Shown piece by piece: positions 32,700 through 40,130 of a DNA stretch of 64,000 nucleotides. The notes beneath the pieces were generated by a model. It was not told the origin of the DNA. It saw only the letters and a program-made list of their open reading frames with translations, and did no database searches. A program made the position numbers and the translations under genes. Positions within the stretch are counted from its first letter, which is position 1, and every line of letters begins with the position of its first letter. Source of the stretch: CAIRDP01 sp037138335 (GTDB lineage: Bacteria; Bacteroidota; Bacteroidia; Bacteroidales; FEN-979); contig JBAXIO010000004.1 of NCBI GenBank assembly GCA_037138335.1, forward strand, positions 62,001 through 126,000, in the 5' to 3' direction.

Positions 32700-34576
32700 G
32701 ATTCAGGGTGCCGCAGATGGCTGTGTTTTCGCGAATACAATATATAGATCGTCATTCCCAGGAGCAGCCATACAAAGAACCGCATCCAATTGGTGAAGCC
32801 AAGGTGGACCATGAGGAAGAGGCTTGAGAGCAGCCCGAGGACCGGGATCAGTGAAAGTTTCTTTATAACCCCCATGAGGGTAAGGACTACTGCCGCTATG
32901 ATGAACAGGAACAACGGCAGGTCGTCGCGGTCGAAGGTAAAGTTGATAAGCCTGCCGAGTTCTTTCAGTTCAGGCGGGTTCCAGAAGTACAGCACCACCC
33001 CTACCCCGGCCCAGACGAGCGGGAGGCCATAGCGGGAGTTGATGTAAGGGACGTGGAAGCCTTTGGTGGCGATTTCTCTGGAATTCTCATTTTTCTTTTG
33101 TCGCTTGCAATCTTGCACCGCGGCTGGGGTTTGCTTCGCTGCACCCAAGGCCGCTTGTGCAAATTGCCTCGCTCCAACATCATCACTCACACCACCAGTG
33201 TAACGAATAGTGCGTGCAAACTGTGCATCCTTTTCTCTTCTCCCCCTGGGGTTAAGGATAAGCACTCCACCGCTTACCAGTACGAAAGCAAACAGGGTGC
33301 CTATGCTCGTAAGATCCGTTATCTCGGTGAAGTTCATAAACAGGGAGGGGATAGATGCGAGCAGTCCTGCCACCACGGTTGCAAAAGCGGGGGTCCTGAA
33401 TTTCGGGTGAATCCTTGAGAACGCCTTAGGCAGCAGCCCGTCGCGGCTCATGCTCATCCAGATCCGCGGCTGGCCCACCTGGAATACCAGTATCACGCTG
33501 GCCATTGCAATGATGGCGGCGAGTGAGATAAACCCTGCAAACTTGCCCATGTGGATGCGTTCGAACACATAGGCAAGCGGGTCCCCCACTCCAAGTTCAG
33601 AATAGTTTACCATTCCTGTAAGTACGAGGCTTATCATGACATAGAGCAGGGTTGTAATGATGAGGGAGTAAATAATAGCCCTGGGCAGGTCCCGGCGGGT
33701 ATTTTTACATTCTTCGGCCGTGGTTGAGATGGCATCGAAACCAATATACGCGAAGAACACCCCCGATACGCCTTTAAGCACACCGGTGAGCCCGTGAGGG
33801 GCAAAAGGGGACCAGTTGGAAGGTTTGATATAGAAGGAACCGACTGCGATGATCAGGAGCAAGACCACTACTTTAAGTATCACCATGGAATTGCCGACCA
33901 CCTTGGTTTCGTATATCCCTATATAAACAAGCACCGATATTAGTGCTACGATGGCAAATGCGGGGACGTTGGCGACCAGGTGCAATCCCCCAAGAACGGG
34001 GGAATTCACCCAGGCCAGGTAGGATTTCTGAATCACCGGCGCCAGTTGGGCCAGGCTGCTGCCGTGGGCAATGGCTGCAGCCCCTTCATTGTAGCCCCTG
34101 AAAGCTGTCACGTAGTCGGTTGAAATAAATTCGGGGATATGGATACCCATCCCGCTCATCAGGGAGCAGAAATAATCAGACCATGAAATAGCTACCGCGA
34201 TGTTACCGATGGCATATTCAACGATGAGGTCCCAGCCGATGATCCATGCAAAGAGTTCGCCAAAGCTGGCATAGGCGTATGTATATGCGCTTCCGCTCAG
34301 GGGTATCACCGAGGCAAATTCGGCATAGCAAAGGGCAGAAAAACCGCAGGCTACGGCTGTGAAGATAAACAAGAGTGCAACAGCGGGACCTCCTGATGCT
34401 GCGGCGCCTCCGATCGTTGCAAAGATCCCCGAACCTACAATGGCTGCGATGCCTAAGGCAGTGAGGTCAAATACCGTGAGGCTGCGCCTGAGCCCACCCG
34501 AATCCCGCTCGTACCCGGCGGCATCGTTAAGGATCAGCCCTATAGGTTTCTTTCTGAAAAGGTCGGAAAAAGACAA
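32681..34576 (-). CDS. APC family amino acid permease carrying an in-frame hairpin-repeat insertion
   Basis: 631 residues, about 12-14 membrane segments. It starts at TTG; the N-terminus MSFSDLFRKKPIGLIL fits the YfnA/CAT-type permeases, and no ATG does. Family marks: ALGIAAIVGSGIFATIGGAA, AFASVIPLSGS-like (YAEFASVIPLSGSAYTYAYA) and FFAYIGFDAISTTAEECKNT. Between GVLILNPRGRRE and GFHVPYINSRYGLPL there are about 50 extra residues where relatives have a short loop. About 24 of these are encoded by a complete family A hairpin (33103-33172), read without a stop. The cytoplasmic loop location may explain why the gene could tolerate it. The C-terminus ends in a heptamer array. It imports or exchanges amino acids. 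Confidence 0.88.
   Translation of the reverse strand: MSFSDLFRKKPIGLILNDAAGYERDSGGLRRSLTVFDLTALGIAAIVGSGIFATIGGAAASGGPAVALLFIFTAVACGFSALCYAEFASVIPLSGSAYTYAYASFGELFAWIIGWDLIVEYAIGNIAVAISWSDYFCSLMSGMGIHIPEFISTDYVTAFRGYNEGAAAIAHGSSLAQLAPVIQKSYLAWVNSPVLGGLHLVANVPAFAIVALISVLVYIGIYETKVVGNSMVILKVVVLLLIIAVGSFYIKPSNWSPFAPHGLTGVLKGVSGVFFAYIGFDAISTTAEECKNTRRDLPRAIIYSLIITTLLYVMISLVLTGMVNYSELGVGDPLAYVFERIHMGKFAGFISLAAIIAMASVILVFQVGQPRIWMSMSRDGLLPKAFSRIHPKFRTPAFATVVAGLLASIPSLFMNFTEITDLTSIGTLFAFVLVSGGVLILNPRGRREKDAQFARTIRYTGGVSDDVGARQFAQAALGAAKQTPAAVQDCKRQKKNENSREIATKGFHVPYINSRYGLPLVWAGVGVVLYFWNPPELKELGRLINFTFDRDDLPLFLFIIAAVVLTLMGVIKKLSLIPVLGLLSSLFLMVHLGFTNWMRFFVWLLLGMTIYILYSRKHSHLRHPESVSPER
33103..33172 (+). 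repeat. Family A hairpin repeat, copy A2, inside a coding sequence
   Basis: 70 bp with left arm GCAATCTTGCACCGCGGC and right arm GCCGCTTGTGCAAATTGC, inner stem GGGGT/ACCC. It is the same subtype as A4 (46793-46862). The permease frame passes through it on the opposite strand. Confidence 0.9.
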
Positions 34577-34662
34577 GCTTATTTTTTGATAAAAATAGAA
34601 AGATTTTCAATTGCAAGAATGAGGGTGGCGGAGTTTCTTCCCCGGCAGCCATCAAATTTTAG

Positions 34663-34670
34663 TAACTTTG
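34663..34670 (+). promoter_or_regulatory. -7 box, four bases from ATG
   Basis: TAACTTTG, then CAAT, then the ATG at 34675. A near-leaderless message is predicted. Confidence 0.6.
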
Positions 34671-34674
34671 CAAT

Positions 34675-35292
34675 ATGAAGATAACAATATTCGGAGCAAG
34701 CGGGAGGACCGGGCTTATGCTTACGTTCCAGGCCCTTAACCAGGGGCATGAGGTAACAACATACACACGCCGGGCCAGCAAGGTCACAATAACCCACAAA
34801 AACATCAGGATCATCGAAGGGGAACTGGGTGATTATAAAAAGATCAAAGAGGCAGTTCATGGCCAGGATGTGGTAATGTGCACCCTCGGGATAGATAAAA
34901 ACAAACCAAACACGATTCTTTCCGATGCCACAAGGCTTATACTGCAGGCTATGGAAGAATGCGGGGTAAAACGTTTCATCTGCATGTCGTCGGCCGGTGT
35001 GCTTGGCAATGACGCCGGGTTCTGGTTCGGCAAGATTATCACACCCCTGTTCCTGAAACATGTGTTTGTTGATAAGAAACGCCAGCTTGAGGTTGTTAAA
35101 CAAAGTAAAGCCGAATGGGTGGTCATAAGGCCTGTCGGGCTTACCGATTCGCCAAAGACAGGCAGTTACCGGGTCAATGAGGACCTGCCTACATCGAGGT
35201 CAATTCCCCGTGCCGATGTTGCCGATTTCATGCTGAAGCTGATGACCGAAAGGAAATACGATTTCAAAATGCCGGTGATCTCAAGCAGTTAA
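34675..35292 (+). CDS. NAD(P)-binding atypical SDR (NmrA/biliverdin reductase B-like)
   Basis: 205 residues. The dinucleotide loop is GASGRTG at 7-13 (TIFGASGRTGLMLTFQAL), followed by YTRRASK, where the arginines favour NADPH. DVVMCTLGIDK and FICMSSAGVLG match the strand-4 and strand-5 regions, and KQSKAEWVVIRPVGL the C-terminal half. Such proteins reduce quinones or flavins or act as redox sensors; the substrate is unknown. A small membrane protein gene follows 33 bases later. Confidence 0.85.
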   Translation: MKITIFGASGRTGLMLTFQALNQGHEVTTYTRRASKVTITHKNIRIIEGELGDYKKIKEAVHGQDVVMCTLGIDKNKPNTILSDATRLILQAMEECGVKRFICMSSAGVLGNDAGFWFGKIITPLFLKHVFVDKKRQLEVVKQSKAEWVVIRPVGLTDSPKTGSYRVNEDLPTSRSIPRADVADFMLKLMTERKYDFKMPVISSS

Positions 35293-35325
35293 ATCTTTAC
35301 AAAAATTCAACCTAATCCATTTATT

Positions 35326-35748
35326 ATGAGATCAGTATTGCTTCTTTTCTGGGCCCCGAGGGTCCTTGCGATTGCTGCCATCCTTTTTGTTAGCGTATTT
35401 TCACTGGATGCCTTCCAGGCAGGATTGCCTTTAAAAACACAGATCCTTGACTGGCTGATGCATATGATCCCTTCGTTTGTGCTGATCATCCTGCTCGTCA
35501 TCGCCTGGAAATGGGAAAATATAGGTGGTATTATTTTCCTGTCGCTTGGCCTTGCATTCTCACCTTATGTTTTTTGGGGGAATTATACCATGAACCATTC
35601 GGTCTGGATGAGTTTTTTCATCATTCTCACCATTACTTTCCCGTTTATCCTGGTAGGAGCGTTATTCCTGCTAAGCCATCATACAAGGAAAAAAGCTGCT
35701 GAATTGCTGAAGATGCTGGAGAAGGGAAACAGCGAATTGTCAAAGTAG
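35326..35748 (+). CDS. Small integral membrane protein, four predicted helices
   Basis: 140 residues with hydrophobic stretches at about 12-30, 45-62, 66-82 and 92-116, then a charged tail (HHTRKKAAELLKMLEKGNSE). No catalytic motif. It resembles the short conserved membrane proteins common in Bacteroidota, but I cannot name a function. It is probably co-transcribed with the NAD(P)-binding protein, and a family A hairpin starts six bases after its stop. Confidence 0.75.
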   Translation: MRSVLLLFWAPRVLAIAAILFVSVFSLDAFQAGLPLKTQILDWLMHMIPSFVLIILLVIAWKWENIGGIIFLSLGLAFSPYVFWGNYTMNHSVWMSFFIILTITFPFILVGALFLLSHHTRKKAAELLKMLEKGNSELSK

Positions 35749-35754
35749 TTCATC

Positions 35755-35824
35755 GCTCGCATCTTCACACCGCCGCTGGGGTTTGCTGCGCTACACCCAA
35801 GGCTGCTTGTGTGAAATGCTTCGC
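35755..35824 (+). repeat. Family A hairpin repeat, copy A3
   Basis: 70 bp of the same subtype as A1 (arms with TTCACAC and GTGTGAA). It fills the gap between two convergent genes exactly: six bases from the membrane-protein stop, and its last base is the first base of the dxs stop on the other strand. It may serve as a bidirectional terminator. Confidence 0.9.
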
Positions 35825-37719
35825 TATTTAATACTTTTTACCGCTGCCGCAATTCCTTCCGCATCGTACCCGCATTCATGGTGCAGTTCTTCATTCTTGC
35901 CCTGTTCGATGAACTTATCGGGGATCCCGAGGCGTTTAACGCTGGCGGAACAGCCATGGTCACTCATGAATTCAAGGATTGCGCTTCCGAACCCGCCTAA
36001 AACAGTCCCGTCTTCAACAGTAATGATACGCTTGAAGTTTTTGAAGATCTTGTGGAGAAGATCTTCATCGAGGGGCTTTATATAGGGGAAGTGGTAATGG
36101 GCGGGATGCAGCCCTTGTTTTTCAAGCTCAATGCAGGCTTCTTTAACAAAATTGCCCGGGTGTCCTGTACTGAGAATGGCAACATCCTTCCCTTCCCTGA
36201 TTATTATTCCTTTACCGACGCTCATCTCTTTCATAGGGGTTTTCCACTGCGGCATCACTCCCCTGCCCTTGGGATAACGTATGGCAAACGGACCTTGCCC
36301 CGGAAGCTGGGCGGTAAACATAAGGTTCCGGAGTTCCTCCTCATTCATAGGGGCTGAAACTGTCATGTTGGGGATGCAGCGCAGGTAAGCGAGGTCATAG
36401 GCCCCGTGGTGCGTGGCTCCGTCTTCACCAACAAGTCCGCCCCTGTCGAGGCAGAAAACCACCGGGAGGTTCTGTAAAGCCACGTCATGGATGATCTGGT
36501 CGTAGGCCCTCTGAAGGAAAGTTGAATAGATATTGCAAAACGGGATCATGCCCGAAGATGCCATGCCGGCGCTGAAAGTCACAGCATGCTGTTCGGCAAT
36601 GCCGACGTCGAAGGTCCTTTCAGGCATCTTATTCATCATCAGGTTCAGTGAACAGCCAGTAGCCATGGCAGGTGTGATCCCGACAATCTTAGGATTCTTT
36701 TCGGCCAGTTCGATTATAGTGCGGCCGAAGACAGTCTGGTATTTTGGCGCCAGGCCGTGGCATTTGTCCTCTTTTATCTTTCCCGTTTCTTTATCGAAAA
36801 CTCCCGGGGCATGGTACACCGTTTGGTCCTGTTCGGCCTTTTCGAATCCTTTTCCCTTAACCGTATGAACATGCAGGAGTTTTGGGCCTTTGATCTCCTT
36901 GATGTCTTTTAAAAAATTAACGAGACGAACGATATCGTTGCCGTCAACCAGTCCGAAATACCTGAAATTAAAGGCTTCGAACAATCCGCTGGGTTTAAGC
37001 AGGGTGCCTTTAAGGGCGTTGCCCAGTTGTTTTACAATGGCTCTTGAGTTCTTGCCGTAACGCGTTCCGCCTCCCATCAACAGCCAAACCGCATCGCGGA
37101 ATTTATTATAGGTTTTGGACGTGACGATATCCGCCAGGTAATCCTTTATTGCACCAACATTTTTATCAATGGCTATCTGGTTATCGTTGAGGATCACCAG
37201 AAGGTTTGCATTTGAAACGCCTGCATTGTTGAGCGCTTCCATGGCCATCCCGCCCGTCATTGCCCCGTCGCCTATGATGGCAACATGGTGGCGGTTCGTC
37301 TCACCCTGGAGTTTCGAAGCTACTCCCATTCCAAGCGCTGCAGAAATGCTGGTCGATGAATGGCCCGTGCCGAAAGCGTCGTATTCGCTTTCCGACATCT
37401 TCGGGAAACCGCTGATGCCGTGGAAAGAGCGCAGGGTATGGAAAGATTCCTTGCGGCCCGTCAATATTTTATGGGCATAGGCCTGGTGGCCCACATCAAA
37501 GATGACCTTATCATTCGGGGTGTCAAAAACATAATGAACTGCAACCGAGAGTTCCACGGCTCCGAGGCTTGCGCCAAGATGTCCGGGGTTGAGCGAGATC
37601 ACATCGATAATGAACTGCCTGATCTCCGCGCAAAGCTGAGGCAGCTGATCCACGCGGAGTTTCCTCAGGTCTTCAGGGCTGTTGATGTGTGCAAGCAAAG
37701 GTCCGACAGCTGGTGTCAT
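35824..37719 (-). CDS. dxs: 1-deoxy-D-xylulose-5-phosphate synthase
   Basis: 631 residues, full length. It condenses pyruvate and glyceraldehyde-3-phosphate, with thiamine diphosphate, as the first step of the non-mevalonate isoprenoid pathway. Motifs: HPGHLGASLGAVELSVAVHY, VGHQAYAHKIL, GDGAMTGGMAMEALNNAG with the NDN of the ThDP/Mg site, EQHAVTFSAGMA, and DRGGLVGEDGATHHGAYDLA. A possible -7 box TAAATTTG lies at 37742-37749. Downstream of the sufT-like gene on the same strand; later steps of this pathway use Fe-S enzymes, which fits the neighbouring suf genes. Confidence 0.96.
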   Translation of the reverse strand: MTPAVGPLLAHINSPEDLRKLRVDQLPQLCAEIRQFIIDVISLNPGHLGASLGAVELSVAVHYVFDTPNDKVIFDVGHQAYAHKILTGRKESFHTLRSFHGISGFPKMSESEYDAFGTGHSSTSISAALGMGVASKLQGETNRHHVAIIGDGAMTGGMAMEALNNAGVSNANLLVILNDNQIAIDKNVGAIKDYLADIVTSKTYNKFRDAVWLLMGGGTRYGKNSRAIVKQLGNALKGTLLKPSGLFEAFNFRYFGLVDGNDIVRLVNFLKDIKEIKGPKLLHVHTVKGKGFEKAEQDQTVYHAPGVFDKETGKIKEDKCHGLAPKYQTVFGRTIIELAEKNPKIVGITPAMATGCSLNLMMNKMPERTFDVGIAEQHAVTFSAGMASSGMIPFCNIYSTFLQRAYDQIIHDVALQNLPVVFCLDRGGLVGEDGATHHGAYDLAYLRCIPNMTVSAPMNEEELRNLMFTAQLPGQGPFAIRYPKGRGVMPQWKTPMKEMSVGKGIIIREGKDVAILSTGHPGNFVKEACIELEKQGLHPAHYHFPYIKPLDEDLLHKIFKNFKRIITVEDGTVLGGFGSAILEFMSDHGCSASVKRLGIPDKFIEQGKNEELHHECGYDAEGIAAAVKSIK

Positions 37720-37741
37720 TGGTTCATTGAAATTGCGGGTG

Positions 37742-37749
37742 CAAATTTA
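37742..37749 (-). promoter_or_regulatory. -7 box for dxs
   Basis: TAAATTTG on the minus strand, 22 bases before the dxs start. Confidence 0.5.
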
Positions 37750-37774
37750 CGATAATTTATCGTCATACGGCTTT

Positions 37775-37845
37775 AGTGAACAGTGAATGGTGAACAGTGA
37801 ACAGTGACTAAAAAAGTTCACCGGTCACCAGTCACTAGTCACTGG
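37775..37845 (+). repeat. AGTGAAC heptamer array with its inverted partner
   Basis: AGTGAAC, AGTGAAT, GGTGAAC, AGTGAAC, AGTGACT, then after six bases GTTCACC, GGTCACC, AGTCACT, AGTCACT. The second half is the complement of the first, so the array can fold as a hairpin. It lies between sufT-like and dxs. Confidence 0.85.
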
Positions 37846-37857
37846 CCCCTGAACCGT

Positions 37858-38187
37858 TCAGATCAGTCCCAGCTCCACCTTCGCTTCTTCGCTCAGGTTT
37901 GCCATATCCCATGGCGGCTCGAAAGTAAGCTCCACTTTAACTTTGCTGACCCCTTCCACCCGGCTCACTTCTTCCTGCACCATGCCAGGCATATCTTCGG
38001 CGATTGGGCAATTAGGGGTTGTTAGGGTCATCAGGATTTCCACATTGTGGTCAATGTCGATCTTGAGGTTGTAAATCAGTCCCAGGTCATAAACATTAAT
38101 TGGGATCTCAGGGTCAAAAACCCTTCTCAGGGCGTCGATAACGGATTGTTCGAAGGGGTTATATGGTATGGTATTGGGGGTTTCCAT
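37858..38187 (-). CDS. SufT/DUF59 (MIP18-like) Fe-S assembly factor
   Basis: 109 residues, a single DUF59 domain: VIDALRRVFDPEIPINVYDL, then GLIYNLKID, the conserved LTTPNCPIAEDMP with the metal-binding cysteine, and EPPWDMANLSEEAK at the end. Members help insert Fe-S clusters into target proteins. In many Bacteroidota this gene follows sufE; here it is separated from sufE by a plus-strand cassette (38258-39650). A -7 box lies at 38207-38214. Confidence 0.9.
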   Translation of the reverse strand: METPNTIPYNPFEQSVIDALRRVFDPEIPINVYDLGLIYNLKIDIDHNVEILMTLTTPNCPIAEDMPGMVQEEVSRVEGVSKVKVELTFEPPWDMANLSEEAKVELGLI

Positions 38188-38206
38188 AAAAATTTAAATT
38201 TAAGGG

Positions 38207-38214
38207 CAAAGGTA
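38207..38214 (-). promoter_or_regulatory. -7 box for the sufT-like gene
   Basis: TACCTTTG on the minus strand, 19 bases before the start codon. Confidence 0.5.
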
Positions 38215-38257
38215 AGGAAAAGCGGGATGGCAGTTTGAACCGATGCCTGAATTGACA

Positions 38258-38265
38258 TAACTTTG
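38258..38265 (+). promoter_or_regulatory. -7 box, seven bases from ATG of the HExxH membrane protein
   Basis: TAACTTTG followed by seven bases and the ATG at 38273. Confidence 0.55.
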
Positions 38266-38272
38266 TGGCTGG

Positions 38273-39148
38273 ATGGAATATGTGAACATCGTTTTAGAAT
38301 ATCTTGGAAAGGTACTGCTGGCCTCAGCTTACCAGATGCTGGCAATTTTCGGGTTCCTGTTCCTTTTTGGCATTATATTATATTTCGTTTCAAGGTCGAC
38401 AAGGAAGGCATTTGTCAATTCCAACAATCAAAAACTGGATATTTATCTTACAGGATGGTTAGGGACACCGGTTCATGAACTGGGTCATGCATTTTTTTGT
38501 TTATTGTTCAGGCACAGGATCACCGAGATCAGGTTCTTCAAGCCCAACAGCCAGGATGGCTCGCTTGGTTATGTGAACCACAGTTATAACCGGGGCAATT
38601 TTTACCAGAAGGCCGGGAATTTATTCATAGGTGCAGGCCCGGTAATTTTTGGTTCCTTACTGCTCTGCCTTTTAATGTTTTTACTGCTGCCAAACTTTAA
38701 TGAGATACGGGAAACCATTTCAAACGAACATCTTTCAAACAAAGGTTTTTTTGAAATGATGGCGGATTTTGGTTCCACGCTCTCATTCGGACTGGCACTG
38801 ACCGGGGAAGTGTTTGCATTAAATAATTTCGGCTCAATTTCCTTCTGGGTATTCTTCATACTGGCCTTTTGCATTTCATCACATATGCAATTAAGTCCGC
38901 CCGATATAAAAAGCATGTTGACCGGACTGGTCCCCATCGCAATTCTTTTTTTTGTTTTCAATGCCATCACCATTCTGCTGGGGTTTGATCTTACCGGTTT
39001 CATACTTCATTTCAGCCGCTATACCGGGATTCTGTCAGGAGTTTTCATGATAGCCCTGGTCATTTCACTGATGAATTTCTTATTGACCTATCTGATATTA
39101 TCACTGTTTTATTGCCCGAAGTATAAAAGAATGTTATCGATCTTTTAA
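38273..39148 (+). CDS. Integral membrane protein with HELGH zinc-protease motif (M50-like)
   Basis: 291 residues with about seven hydrophobic segments. The first segments are followed by TPVHELGHAFFCLLF: H68, E69 and H72 form an HExxH zinc site at the start of a membrane helix, as in M50/site-2 proteases. A typical later motif (NxxPxxxxDG) is not seen; the third ligand is uncertain. GSLGYVNHSY after the motif recalls the M50-type beta insertion. It may be an intramembrane protease or a relative that has lost activity. The gene is on the plus strand between sufT and sufE, which are both on the minus strand. Confidence 0.7.
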   Translation: MEYVNIVLEYLGKVLLASAYQMLAIFGFLFLFGIILYFVSRSTRKAFVNSNNQKLDIYLTGWLGTPVHELGHAFFCLLFRHRITEIRFFKPNSQDGSLGYVNHSYNRGNFYQKAGNLFIGAGPVIFGSLLLCLLMFLLLPNFNEIRETISNEHLSNKGFFEMMADFGSTLSFGLALTGEVFALNNFGSISFWVFFILAFCISSHMQLSPPDIKSMLTGLVPIAILFFVFNAITILLGFDLTGFILHFSRYTGILSGVFMIALVISLMNFLLTYLILSLFYCPKYKRMLSIF

Positions 39149-39203
39149 TTCATATTTTATCCCTTGCACAATAGCAAGAATTGCACTTATAATCCTGTTA
39201 TTC

Positions 39204-39386
39204 ATGAATCTGATTCAATCGTCTACCCGGAATCCATCTTCTCCCCGATCAATAGATGCAGTAAACCGTCAGCAGGAGCAACTGCTGAAATTAGCTAATT
39301 CAAAAGGGCTTATGCCCGGCAGCAAGGTTTTTATAAGGATATTTAAAGAACCTAAAGAACTTGAGGTCTGGATCAAAACGGATTAA
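39204..39386 (+). pseudogene. N-terminal fragment of an L,D-transpeptidase-like protein
   Basis: 60 codons ending at a TAA. The last third, GSKVFIRIFKEPKELEVWIK, strongly recalls the start of the YkuD/YafK-type murein L,D-transpeptidases of Bacteroidota (IFIRIFK-x-ELE-W). The rest of the ~250-residue enzyme, including the catalytic His and Cys, is absent downstream. In the same frame upstream, a hydrophobic stretch (IALIILLF) looks like part of a signal peptide, but no start codon precedes it. Best read as a decayed gene. The family assignment is from memory of the motif. Confidence 0.55.
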
Positions 39387-39389
39387 TGA

Positions 39390-39424
39390 AATATTGGGTG
39401 TCGCAAATTGCGATACCCAATATT
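39390..39424. promoter_or_regulatory. 35-bp near-perfect palindrome (possible operator)
   Basis: AATATTGGGT G TCGCAA A TTGCGA T ACCCAATATT: 16 of 17 pairs match around a single central base, with one mismatch. It lies 31 bases upstream of the ORF6N fragment and right after the L,D-transpeptidase fragment. It may be the binding site of the DNA-binding protein once encoded downstream, or the hairpin of a former transcript end. Confidence 0.6.
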
Positions 39425-39455
39425 CATGGTTTAATTCAAATTTAACATAATCCAA

Positions 39456-39647
39456 ATGAACAATAATGGCGCTCTAATTATTCCCGAGGAAATTATCATG
39501 GGTAAAATACTTCTCTTTAGAGGGATCAAAGTGATGATTGACAGTGATCTTGCTGAGTTGTATGGTGTAAGCACAAAAAGGCTAAATGAGGAGGATAAAA
39601 TGACAGTTCGAAAGCGGATCGGATTTAAGCGGAGTGGAGAAAATTAG
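39456..39647 (+). pseudogene. ORF6N-domain DNA-binding protein fragment
   Basis: 63 codons. The first ~45 match the start of the ORF6N domain (ALIIPEEIIMGKILLFRGIK, then VMIDSDLAELYGVSTKRLNE), known from phage and accessory regulators. After KRLNE the sequence changes to EDKMTVRKRIGFKRSGEN and stops, where intact members continue with a VKRN-type helix. So the gene is truncated by deletion or rearrangement, and the product is unlikely to fold fully. Confidence 0.75.
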
Positions 39648-39689
39648 GTTTGGAGTGCAGTTCTATTGACAGCCAAAGTCATCGCGTGT

Positions 39690-40109
39690 TCACGATTTCA
39701 TCTTAAACACCATGGCATACAGTTTCATCTGCTTGACCATGGATGCGAGGCCGTTGGAACGGGTCGGGGACAGGTGCTCATTCAACCCGATGCGGTTAAT
39801 GAAGCTGAGGTCTGCGGACTGGATTGCGTCGGGGGTCTGGCCTGATAACACACTCACCAGCATACTCACAATACCTTTGGTGATGATGGCGTCGCTGTCG
39901 GCGGTGAAATTGACTTTGCCGTTGCGGAATTCAGCGTGAAGCCAAACCTTGCTCTGGCAGCCGGAGATAATAAACTGGTCGGTCTTGTATTTGGGATCAA
40001 TGGGCGGAAGTGATTTTCCCATGTCGAGGATGAGGTCGTATTTGTCGAGCCAGTCGTCGAAGGCGGCGAACTCATCGACAAGCTGGTTTTCTATTTCCTG
40101 GATTGTCAT
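39690..40109 (-). CDS. sufE: SufE sulfur acceptor
   Basis: 139 residues from the ATG at 40109; a TTG six bases upstream is less likely. It accepts persulfide sulfur from SufS through the cysteine in FIISGCQSKVWLHAEF and passes it to SufB. ISMLVSVLSGQTPDAI-like text (GIVSMLVSVLSGQTPDAIQS) and GLNEHLSPTRSNGLASM are the family's later marks. It lies 21 bases after sufS on the same strand and closes the sufBCDSE operon. Confidence 0.95.
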   Translation of the reverse strand: MTIQEIENQLVDEFAAFDDWLDKYDLILDMGKSLPPIDPKYKTDQFIISGCQSKVWLHAEFRNGKVNFTADSDAIITKGIVSMLVSVLSGQTPDAIQSADLSFINRIGLNEHLSPTRSNGLASMVKQMKLYAMVFKMKS

Positions 40110-40130
40110 TCGCAAATCGTAAATTTATCT

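Noticed and set aside
38273..39660. Prophage or integrative element
   Set aside because: Only an ORF6N fragment hints at phage; there is no integrase, attachment repeat, structural gene or tRNA target.
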